A stretch of 6,777 nucleotides of DNA from Pseudomonadota bacterium (lineage in GTDB: Bacteria > Pseudomonadota > Alphaproteobacteria > Acetobacterales > Acetobacteraceae): positions 1 to 6,777 of the forward strand of contig JAJZVE010000251.1 of NCBI GenBank assembly GCA_021845835.1. The letters are read 5' to 3'. This document shows positions 1 through 5,827 of this stretch, one piece after another; the stretch's first letter is position 1; each line of letters starts with the position of its first letter. Both the position numbers and the translations under genes were made by a program. The notes under the pieces are model-generated. The model was not told the DNA's origin and searched no databases. It saw only the letters and a program-made list of their open reading frames with translations.

Positions 1-1
1 C

Positions 2-133
2 GGCGAGGGCATCATGATCGACGGCGGCTCGACCCTGCACGGCTTCCCGCGCTGGTACAGCCTCGACTACAGCGAGAAGAACGTGGTCGATTGGGAGGCA
101 AGATTCCAGGAATTTCCGTACGCTGCGGGCTGA
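2..133 (+). CDS. SDR family oxidoreductase, C-terminal fragment
   Basis: This is the last 43 codons of a gene cut by the left window edge, ending at TGA 131-133. The visible protein begins GEGIMIDGGST, the usual end of a classical short-chain dehydrogenase/reductase Rossmann domain (the last beta strand followed by a D-G-G turn). SDRs are NAD(P)-dependent cytoplasmic alcohol, ketone or sugar oxidoreductases. The catalytic Ser-Tyr-Lys and the cofactor glycine motif would lie upstream and cannot be seen. About 33 residues follow the DGG turn, rich in aromatic residues and ending in EFPYAAG. That is longer than the short tail many classical SDRs have after this turn. The next gene starts 28 bases later on the same strand, so the two are probably co-transcribed. 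Family assignment rests on this C-terminal motif only, and the substrate is unknown. Confidence 0.75.
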   Translation, partial: GEGIMIDGGSTLHGFPRWYSLDYSEKNVVDWEARFQEFPYAAG

Positions 134-149
134 CGGAGGACACCCGGGC

Positions 150-153
150 GGAG
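150..153 (+). promoter_or_regulatory. Shine-Dalgarno that decides the start of the racemase-family gene
   Basis: GGAG at 150-153 lies 8 bases before ATG 162, a normal spacing. A second purine run, GGAGGA at 135-140, lies 12 bases before an in-frame GTG at 153, which would add three residues (Met-Arg-His). ATG 162 was chosen because of the better codon and spacing, but GTG 153 cannot be excluded. Confidence 0.5.
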
Positions 154-161
154 TGCGCCAC

Positions 162-896
162 ATGCAGCCCCCGACGGACGCGGCGGTACGTGCGCGGCTC
201 GGCGTGATCGTTCCGAGCGTCAATACGGTGGTCGAACCGTGGTTCTCCCGGGTCGTCCCCGACAACGTGAGCGTCCACGCGGCGCGGATGTTCCTTTCGA
301 ACGACCTGAGCGCCGCGGGTATCGTCGAGATGGACCGAACCGATGGCAGTAGGGCGATACAACAGATCGCGAGCTGCCGGCCGCACGCGATCGCATATTG
401 CTGCACCGCCTCCAGCATCGTTCAGGGTCGGGCGTACGACGAGCACCTGCGCGGGGCGATCACGCGCGCGACGGGTGCGCCGGCCACGACGGCAACCGAC
501 AGCATACTTGAGGCTTTCCGTGCTCTCGGGATTTCCCGCGTGACGGCGATCTCGCCCTATACCGAAGACGTGGATGCGGCGGAGCATCGGTTTCTCGCCG
601 CGGCCGGAATCGACGTCATCTCGCATGGGCATCTCGGCATCGCCGACGGCTTCGGCCTGGCAGCGCCCGACCGGACCACCATCGCGTCGCTCGCCCGCCA
701 GGTGTGGGATCCGCGCGCCGACGGGCTGCTGATCACCTGTCTGAACATGCGCTCGCACGAAGTCGCGGACGAACTCGAATCCGGGCTTGCCAGACCCGTC
801 GTCACCTCGACCCAGGCGACGCTGTGGCGGCTCATGCGATTGGCGGGCATCGGCGACCGCGTCAGCGGCTTCGGCCGCCTGCTGCGCGAACACTAG
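162..896 (+). CDS. Asp/Glu racemase-superfamily enzyme (maleate isomerase / arylmalonate decarboxylase type)
   Basis: This 244-residue protein has the usual length for the family. These cytoplasmic, cofactor-free enzymes have two pseudo-symmetric halves, each giving an active-site residue, and catalyse racemisation, cis-trans isomerisation or decarboxylation of small carboxylates. Visible landmarks are GVIVPSVNT near residues 14-22 (Asn21), Cys80-Cys81-Thr82 in the first catalytic loop, Tyr133 in the SPYTEDV segment, and Cys193 in LITCLNM. The C-terminal run ending GFGRLL resembles the end of bacterial arylmalonate decarboxylase as I remember it. The Asn/Cys/Tyr/Cys set matches maleate isomerases. 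Arylmalonate decarboxylase has Gly where Cys81 falls and Cys-Gly where this protein has Cys193-Leu194. I therefore infer a two-cysteine isomerase or racemase rather than a decarboxylase. Hydantoin racemase is another possibility. The gene sits between the SDR and the transporter genes, apparently in one operon. The family is secure; the substrate is not. Confidence 0.85.
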   Translation: MQPPTDAAVRARLGVIVPSVNTVVEPWFSRVVPDNVSVHAARMFLSNDLSAAGIVEMDRTDGSRAIQQIASCRPHAIAYCCTASSIVQGRAYDEHLRGAITRATGAPATTATDSILEAFRALGISRVTAISPYTEDVDAAEHRFLAAAGIDVISHGHLGIADGFGLAAPDRTTIASLARQVWDPRADGLLITCLNMRSHEVADELESGLARPVVTSTQATLWRLMRLAGIGDRVSGFGRLLREH

Positions 897-940
897 GTAC
901 GGCGAACGAGACGGCACGCAACGACAAACTGGAGGAAACC

Positions 941-2221
941 ATGACGTCCAGATCGAATTCCGACCGGCAGCAACCGTCGGCGACACGGCGGCAGGTGCTG
1001 GGAACGTCCGCCGCAGGCATCGCCGCGCTGGCGATGCCGGCCATCGCGCGCGGCGCGGTGCCGGGCGTTCCGGTGGCGGTGGTCGTCGGCCTCACCGGCG
1101 CCACGGCGGCGTGGGGCGGGCCGGTCAGTGACGCCGCGCGCATGGTGGTCGCGGAAATCAACGCCAATGGCGGGATCAGGTCGAAGGGCAACGCGACCCT
1201 GGACCTGATCGTCGCGGATCATCAGAGCAAGCCCGAGATGGCGGCCACCCTTATGCAGCGCGTCATCAGCCTGCAGAAAGTGGTGTGCGTCATCGGCAAT
1301 TCCTACAGCGGCGCCTCGATGGTCGGCAGCAAGGTGGCGGAGGCCGCCAGGACACCGATGCTGAGCCTGGACACCGCCGACAGCCTGAGCCAGAGGGGAC
1401 TGCAGTATTTCTACCGCATCGGCCCGCGGACCGGCATCCTGGCCGCGGCAGCGGTCGATTTCTCGGCCGGCGCGGTGAAGATGTTTGATACGCCGCCCAG
1501 GAAGGTCGCCATCATGGCCGACGACACCACCTTCAGCCAGGATTCGGTGAAGGGGTTGCTGGCGAACCTGCCGAGGACCGGCTGGAACGTGGTGGACAAC
1601 ATCTCCTACCCGGGCGGCGGCGTGGCCGACTTCGCGTCCATGATCCAGCGGCTCAAGGTGATGGGTGTCGACCTGGTGTTCCAGTCGACCTTCGCCCCCG
1701 ACGGCATCCAGATCGTCCGCGCCATGAAGGCCGTGGATTTCAACCCGATGGCGGCCGTGCACGTGTCCGGCGCGCCGTACACGCCGGACTTCAGGTCGGC
1801 CCTGAAGGCGGACGCGAATTTCGTGATCTGTTCGGTCGGGTTCGTGCCCGAGCTGGTGAAGTCCAACCCGTCGCTGTCCGCCTTCAACGCCGCCTACCAG
1901 CAGCGCTTCAATCGGCCGCTTGACGATCAGGCATCGCAGTGCGTCCTTGCCTTCGGAACGCTGCTCGACGCCCTGGAGCGGGCCACGGATATCTCGCCGG
2001 AAGCCCTGCAGCAGGCGCTGAAGAAGACGGATCTGCCGCTTGGGGCCAACCGCTACATCAACCGCGACGGCGTCAAGTTCGACGAGAAGGGCGACAATGT
2101 TCGCGCCTCGGCGCTGGTGATGCAGCTGCGCGACGGCGCGCAGCGTATCGTCGGGCCGAAGGCGGTGGCCACCACCGAGGTAATCTGGCCGATGCCGAAA
2201 TGGAGCGAGCGAAAGGCGTAG
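941..2221 (+). CDS. HAAT (Liv-type) ABC transporter periplasmic substrate-binding protein
   Basis: This 426-residue protein is the extracytoplasmic receptor of the importer encoded downstream. It starts at ATG 941 after GGAGGA at 931-936. The N-terminus has a twin-arginine motif, T-R-R-Q-V-L at residues 15-20, then a hydrophobic run (about 22-36) and likely cleavage near AIARGA (34-39). Export folded through Tat is therefore likely. The mature part follows the Peripla_BP_6 (LivJ-like) fold: VVVGLTGATAAWGGP near 47-61, AEINANGGI at 71-79, the hinge/ligand region SYSGASMVGSKVAEAA (121-136), FYRIGP (157-162), a second lobe from about 187, and a late GVKFDEKGDN segment (377-386) typical of the family. 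Such proteins bind branched-chain amino acids, amides, urea, aromatic acids or other small carboxylates. The ligand cannot be read from motifs. The gene is 44 bases after the racemase-family gene and is separated from the permease genes by a 148-base hairpin region. Confidence 0.93.
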   Translation: MTSRSNSDRQQPSATRRQVLGTSAAGIAALAMPAIARGAVPGVPVAVVVGLTGATAAWGGPVSDAARMVVAEINANGGIRSKGNATLDLIVADHQSKPEMAATLMQRVISLQKVVCVIGNSYSGASMVGSKVAEAARTPMLSLDTADSLSQRGLQYFYRIGPRTGILAAAAVDFSAGAVKMFDTPPRKVAIMADDTTFSQDSVKGLLANLPRTGWNVVDNISYPGGGVADFASMIQRLKVMGVDLVFQSTFAPDGIQIVRAMKAVDFNPMAAVHVSGAPYTPDFRSALKADANFVICSVGFVPELVKSNPSLSAFNAAYQQRFNRPLDDQASQCVLAFGTLLDALERATDISPEALQQALKKTDLPLGANRYINRDGVKFDEKGDNVRASALVMQLRDGAQRIVGPKAVATTEVIWPMPKWSERKA

Positions 2222-2259
2222 CACGGGTCCGGGTGCGCGGCGGCGCAAGCCGATCCACC

Positions 2260-2291
2260 AGCCGGGCCGGGGCAAGGCACCCGGCCCGGTT
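2260..2291 (+). promoter_or_regulatory. Strong GC stem-loop between binding-protein and permease genes
   Basis: A nine-base perfect inverted repeat (CCGGGCCGG at 2262-2270, CCGGCCCGG at 2281-2289) is extended by one G-U and one A-U pair to 2260/2291, around a 10-base loop. No U-tract follows, so it is not a classical intrinsic terminator. Its place, 38 bases after the binding-protein stop, fits the known role of such hairpins in ABC operons: blocking 3' exonucleases so that the binding-protein mRNA outlasts the distal message. Partial Rho-dependent termination is an alternative. The structure is seen in the sequence; the role is inferred. Confidence 0.6.
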
Positions 2292-2316
2292 CTGCGAGCG
2301 TTGGAGGTGTTGCAGC

Positions 2317-2373
2317 ATGGCGTGCAGTGACGACGCCGCCCGGCCGGAAGACCGGGGCAGGCCGGGACCATGA
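2317..2373 (+). CDS. Possible 18-residue leader ORF coupled to the first permease gene
   Basis: ATG 2317 is preceded by GGAGG (2303-2307) at 9-base spacing, the best Shine-Dalgarno in this gap. It opens a short frame, MACSDDAARPEDRGRPGP, whose stop TGA (2371-2373) overlaps the permease start as ATGA at 2370-2373. The peptide resembles no known protein and has no run of a single amino acid that would suggest classical attenuation. The permease start has only weak purine runs before it, so translating this ORF could deliver ribosomes to the permease (translational coupling). It could also be a chance frame in GC-rich DNA. The peptide itself probably has no function. Confidence 0.3.
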   Translation: MACSDDAARPEDRGRPGP

Positions 2374-3242
2374 TCGCTTCGCTTCTGCTCATCGGCGTGG
2401 TGAACGGGACCATGCTCGGGCTGGTGTTCGCGCTGATGGCGGCGGGCTTCAACATCGGTCTCGGCATCGCGCGCGTGATCAACCTGTACCATGGCGCGAT
2501 GGTCGTCTGGTCGATGTACGCGGTCTATCTGGCGTGGGATCTGTTTGGACTCAGTCCCGTCGTTTCGGCGATTCCAACGGCGGTCCTGGCGTTCGGCATC
2601 GGCTACGTGCTCCAGCGCTACCTGGTCGTGCGCTCGCTGCAGGCGCCCGAGGACAATCAGATACTGTTCGCGCTGGGATTGCTGACCGCATTCCAGTTCC
2701 TGGCGCAGTTCGTATTCACCGACGACGCGTACTCTGTGCGTGACGAGTTGCTCCAGGGCGTGCTGATCATCGGCACGCAGGTGTTCCAGGTCTCCATGCT
2801 GTCGTCGGCGCTGCTGGCGCTTGTCATGCTGACTTGCCTGCATTTCCTGTTCAGTTACACCGGCCTGGGCCGGAACCTGCGCGCGTGCGCGCAGAACACG
2901 ACGGGCGCGCATCTCAGCGGGCTCGACGTGCCGCATCTCTATGCGGTGGCGATGGGGATCAGTGCGGCATGCGCGGCGGTCTCCGGCGCGGCGATGGCAT
3001 TGTTCGTATCGATATATCCGGGCCGGGCGTTCGAATATACGCTGCTGTCCGTCGTCGTGTCGGTGGTCGGCGGGCTCGGCAGCCTGATGGGCAGCATGCT
3101 GGGCGGGCTGATCATCGGCCTCGTACTGACCGTCTGCCAGGTGCTGGGCTACGGCGGCGTGGCGCAGGGCGTCGTGTACAGCTTTGTGTTCGTGATCTTC
3201 CTTGTGCGCCCGGCAGGAATGCTCGGAGGCAGGGTGAACTAG
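2370..3242 (+). CDS. HAAT ABC transporter permease, LivH-type
   Basis: This 290-residue polytopic inner-membrane protein is one half of the translocation pore. The family usually has about 280-310 residues. It starts at the first helix (MIASLLLIGVVNGTMLGLVF), as LivH proteins do, and no earlier in-frame start exists after the stop at 2328-2330. Landmarks are the re-entrant motif VINLYHGAM (36-44; usual form V-N-x-x-H-G-x-x), hydrophobic helices near 8-34, 64-82, 98-116 and 143-161, the cytoplasmic coupling loop TGLGRNLRACAQN (164-176) that docks on an ATPase, the glycine-rich VVGGLGSLMGSMLGG (232-246), and a terminal RPAGMLG (280-286). Its stop codon directly abuts the ATG of the next permease (TAGATG). 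Its own ribosome-binding site is weak. Family and role are secure; the transported substrate is unknown. Confidence 0.93.
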   Translation: MIASLLLIGVVNGTMLGLVFALMAAGFNIGLGIARVINLYHGAMVVWSMYAVYLAWDLFGLSPVVSAIPTAVLAFGIGYVLQRYLVVRSLQAPEDNQILFALGLLTAFQFLAQFVFTDDAYSVRDELLQGVLIIGTQVFQVSMLSSALLALVMLTCLHFLFSYTGLGRNLRACAQNTTGAHLSGLDVPHLYAVAMGISAACAAVSGAAMALFVSIYPGRAFEYTLLSVVVSVVGGLGSLMGSMLGGLIIGLVLTVCQVLGYGGVAQGVVYSFVFVIFLVRPAGMLGGRVN

Positions 3243-4349
3243 ATGGCGGATCTGGTCGCGATCGAGGCGGGAAGGCGCATGCCGGCGTGGCCGGAGGCGC
3301 GGCACGGCCGCACGTCTGCGGCGCGCGGCCGCTTCGCTGGCGGCTGGGCCCTCGCTGTCGTCGTGGCGGTCGGCGCGGTGGCGCTGCCGTTCTTCGCCAA
3401 CCAGTACTACGTCCAGGTCGCCACGATCGGACTGCTCTATGCCTACCTGTCGGCCAGCTGGAACGTCATCGGCGGCTATGCGGGGCAGATGTCGCTCGGG
3501 CATGCCATCTTCTTCGGCATCGGCTCCTACGCTTTCGGGCTGTTCGCGGTCTATGGCGTTGGCCCGCTGATCCTGTCGATCCCGGTCGCGCTGATCGTCA
3601 CGTTCGCGGTGGCGAGCGCGATCGCGGCGGTCTGCTTCAAGTACCGGCTGCGCGGACTGCATTTTGCGGTCGGCACGTTGCTGCTGGCGGAAATCGTACG
3701 GCTGGTCGCGGTGAACTGGGACGTGCTGGGGCGTTCGCAGGGCCTGGCCGTGGTCGCCCGGGAGAGCGTGTGGAACCTGCAGTTCGCCAGCCGCACGCCC
3801 TACTATTTCATCATTCTGGCGGCGGTTGTCGCCATCGTTTTGGGAACCGCCAGGCTGGAGCGCTCGCGCCTGGGGTTTTCCATGATCGCCTTGCGCGAGC
3901 AGGAAGACAGCGCGCGCGCGCTGGGGATCGATACCGACGCGGTCAAGCGGCGAAGCTTCGTCATCAGCGCCGTTCTGACGTCGCTCGGCGGCAGCCTGCA
4001 CGGCGCTCTGCTCGGCTACGTCAACCCGAGCCTCGATCTCGGCCTGGAGATCTCGCTGGTCATGGTCATGGGCGCGCTGCTGGGCGGTCGTGGCACCGTC
4101 TGGGGTCCGATCGTGGGCGGCATGATCGTCGAGGTGATTCAGGAGGCGCTGAATTTCGGCGGCAGCCTGATCGGGACGACCTCGGTGTCGATCCTGGCGC
4201 AGATGATGTACGGCATTTTCCTGGCGGTTGTCGTCCTCGCCTTGCCGCACGGGATCGTCGGTACGATCGCGCGCCGGCGCACGGAACGGCGTGCTTCGCG
4301 CGAGGCCGAAGACACCGCCAGCAGGACAGGCAGGTCCGATGGCGGTTGA
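3243..4349 (+). CDS. HAAT ABC transporter permease, LivM-type
   Basis: This 368-residue inner-membrane protein is the partner of the LivH-type permease in the pore. It starts at ATG 3243, immediately after the previous stop; purine runs at 3225-3233 can serve as the ribosome-binding site. The first 35 or so residues are polar and Arg-rich, followed by a helix (about 34-51). The family hallmark GYAGQMSLGHA is at 78-88, just after the ASWNVIGG segment. Further helices lie near 107-130, 138-157, 187-201, 238-258 and 268-282. The coupling segment ALREQEDSARALGID (216-230) is the ATPase-docking loop, and GALLGGRGTVWGPIVGG (277-293) is the conserved late glycine-rich stretch. After the last helix (about 322-335) a charged, Arg-rich tail of roughly 25 residues runs into the 11-base overlap with the next gene. 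That tail is longer than in many homologues and is probably disordered. Confidence 0.93.
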   Translation: MADLVAIEAGRRMPAWPEARHGRTSAARGRFAGGWALAVVVAVGAVALPFFANQYYVQVATIGLLYAYLSASWNVIGGYAGQMSLGHAIFFGIGSYAFGLFAVYGVGPLILSIPVALIVTFAVASAIAAVCFKYRLRGLHFAVGTLLLAEIVRLVAVNWDVLGRSQGLAVVARESVWNLQFASRTPYYFIILAAVVAIVLGTARLERSRLGFSMIALREQEDSARALGIDTDAVKRRSFVISAVLTSLGGSLHGALLGYVNPSLDLGLEISLVMVMGALLGGRGTVWGPIVGGMIVEVIQEALNFGGSLIGTTSVSILAQMMYGIFLAVVVLALPHGIVGTIARRRTERRASREAEDTASRTGRSDGG

Positions 4350-5112
4350 TCCTTCGATTCACCTCGCGGAACCGGACGCCGCGCCGGCGCGGCTGGAGGC
4401 CATTGGCGTCACCAAGCGCTTTGCCGGACTGATCGCCGTCAACGCGGTGGACTTTTCCGCCGGGCAGGACGAGATCGTCGGCCTGATCGGACCAAACGGT
4501 GCCGGCAAGACGACGCTGTTCAATCTCATGTCCGGCTTCATCGGTCTGGACATAGGTGACGTGAGACTGGGAGGCGTGTCGATCGGTCGGCGGCGGCCCC
4601 ACGAGGTTGCCCGCCTCGGGCTCGCCAGGACGTTCCAGATATGCAAGCCCTTTGCGGATCTCGGGGTGCTGGAGAACGTGATCACGGCCGCCTATGTTCA
4701 CGCGGCCGGCTACAGGGAGGCGCTGGAACGGTCCGAGGAAGTGCTCCAGCGTCTCGGTCTGTACGCCAAGCGCGCGCAGTTCGCGCGACATCTGACGCTG
4801 CCGGACCTCAAGCGGCTCGAACTTGCGCGCGCGCTTGCAACGCGGCCGAGGTTCCTGCTGCTGGACGAGGTCATGGCGGGGCTGAACCTCAAGGAACAGC
4901 ACGACGTAGCGGCCATGATCGAGGCGATACACCTCTCCGGGACCGGGATCGTCCTGGTGGAACACTCGATTGCCATGATCGTGCGGTTGAGCCGACGTGT
5001 CGTGGTGCTCGACAACGGCAGCAAGATTGCCGACGGCGCGCCTCGCGAAGTGATGTCGAACGCCGCTGTGCGGGCAGCCTATCTGGGCATGGAGGACGGC
5101 GGCAATGCTTGA
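4339..5112 (+). CDS. HAAT ABC transporter ATP-binding protein, LivG-type, with degenerate signature
   Basis: This 257-residue cytoplasmic ATPase helps drive the importer. ATG 4339 overlaps the permease gene by 11 bases, with AGGACAGGCAGG just upstream. Conserved elements are the Walker A GPNGAGKTT (51-59, Lys57), the Q-loop Gln100 in LARTFQICKPF, the Walker B FLLLDE (172-177, catalytic Glu177), MAGLN as D-loop, and the H-loop His209 in VLVEHS. The helical insertion after the Q-loop (about 110-150) and the terminal YLG (248-250) are typical of LivG. The ABC signature, normally L-S-x-G-[EQ]-x-[RK], reads LTLPDLKRLELARAL from residue 152, so the key glycine is a proline and the usual acidic/Gln position is shifted. 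I recall LivG relatives with similarly relaxed signatures, so the protein may still work. The second ATPase has a full LSGGEQQ, so at least one composite site of the heterodimer is canonical. Confidence 0.92.
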   Translation: MAVDPSIHLAEPDAAPARLEAIGVTKRFAGLIAVNAVDFSAGQDEIVGLIGPNGAGKTTLFNLMSGFIGLDIGDVRLGGVSIGRRRPHEVARLGLARTFQICKPFADLGVLENVITAAYVHAAGYREALERSEEVLQRLGLYAKRAQFARHLTLPDLKRLELARALATRPRFLLLDEVMAGLNLKEQHDVAAMIEAIHLSGTGIVLVEHSIAMIVRLSRRVVVLDNGSKIADGAPREVMSNAAVRAAYLGMEDGGNA

Positions 5113-5827
5113 GCTGGAGAACCTGGAAGCCCGCTACGGGATGTTCCGGGTTCTGCGCGGTATCAACCTGCGGGTCGGAGCGGGCGAGCTGGTGGCCGTT
5201 GTCGGTTCGAACGGCGCCGGCAAGACAACGATGCTGCGCTGCATCAGCGGGCTTCTGCCGCCATCCGGCGGCGCGATCCGTTTCGAGCAGAAGCGCATCG
5301 ACGGCCTGCGGCCGTGCGAGGTCGTCAGGCGGGGTCTGGTCCAGATCCCGGAAGGACGCCAGTTGTTCCCTGATCTGACCGTGGCCGAGAACCTGCTCGT
5401 CGGCGCGTCCACCCGGCAGGCCCGTTTGCAGCGGCACAGGACGTTGAAGACGGTGTACGAGCTGTTTCCCCGGCTTGCCGAGCGATCCGGCCAGCGGTGC
5501 GGCACCCTTTCGGGCGGCGAGCAGCAAATGACGGCGATCGGCCGCGGTCTCATGGGACTGCCGAAGCTGCTGGTGCTCGACGAGCCGTCGCTGGGCCTTT
5601 CGCCGGGCGTGGTCAAGCAGTTGTTCCCCATCATCGGGGCGATCAACCGGGCCGGCTGCTCGGTGTTACTGGTCGAGCAGAATGTCAGCTATGCGCTGCG
5701 GATATCGGACCGGGCCTACGTGATCGAGAACGGCGCCGTCCAGCTCGACGGGCCGTCCGGCGATCTCATGAAAGATCCCGGCGTCGCCGAAAGCTATTTC
5801 GGCCTCGGTGCCAAGGAGAGCCTCTGA
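5105..5827 (+). CDS. HAAT ABC transporter ATP-binding protein, LivF-type
   Basis: This 240-residue cytoplasmic ATPase pairs with the LivG-type subunit. ATG 5105 overlaps the previous gene by 8 bases and follows GGAGGA (5091-5096) at 8-base spacing. All motifs are intact: Walker A GSNGAGKTT (34-42, Lys40), Q-loop Gln80 followed by IPEGRQLFPDLTVAENL, which is highly typical of LivF, signature LSGGEQQ (135-141), and Walker B LLVLDEP (155-161, Glu160) with SLGLSP. The H-loop position is VEQN with Gln192 in place of His; this is the normal LivF form and not a defect. The C-terminus carries the YFGLG (231-235) ending of the family. Its stop overlaps the start of the hydrolase gene by one base (TGATG), so the hydrolase is translated as part of the transporter cassette. 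Confidence 0.95.
   Translation: MLELENLEARYGMFRVLRGINLRVGAGELVAVVGSNGAGKTTMLRCISGLLPPSGGAIRFEQKRIDGLRPCEVVRRGLVQIPEGRQLFPDLTVAENLLVGASTRQARLQRHRTLKTVYELFPRLAERSGQRCGTLSGGEQQMTAIGRGLMGLPKLLVLDEPSLGLSPGVVKQLFPIIGAINRAGCSVLLVEQNVSYALRISDRAYVIENGAVQLDGPSGDLMKDPGVAESYFGLGAKESL

Noticed and set aside
704..940. Upstream extension of the binding-protein frame
   Set aside because: It would overlap the racemase-family gene and put Arg-rich sequence before the Tat signal. ATG 941 has a strong Shine-Dalgarno and a complete signal peptide.
893..2482. Long minus-strand open frame (529 codons) opposite the binding-protein gene
   Set aside because: It has the same biased composition and no recognisable domain, while the plus strand encodes a clear family member here.
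2073..4250. Very long open frame on the minus strand (725 codons)
   Set aside because: It lies opposite the two permease genes, and its translation is dominated by Arg, His, Asp and Gln, without hydrophobic core or family motifs. It is a shadow of the GC-rich codon pattern.
2834..4432. Plus-strand open frame of 532 codons overlapping both permeases
   Set aside because: It is Arg/Gly/Ala-rich low-complexity translation in the wrong frame, with no motif. The true frames carry complete LivH- and LivM-type proteins.
5678..5683. Gln192 in place of His in the H-loop of the LivF-type ATPase
   Set aside because: V-E-Q-N is the normal form in LivF proteins, so it is not an anomaly.
5497..5826. Upstream extension of the hydrolase frame into the LivF-type gene
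   Set aside because: It is out-of-frame Arg/Gly-rich translation. ATG 5827 gives a normal family length and a TGATG overlap.
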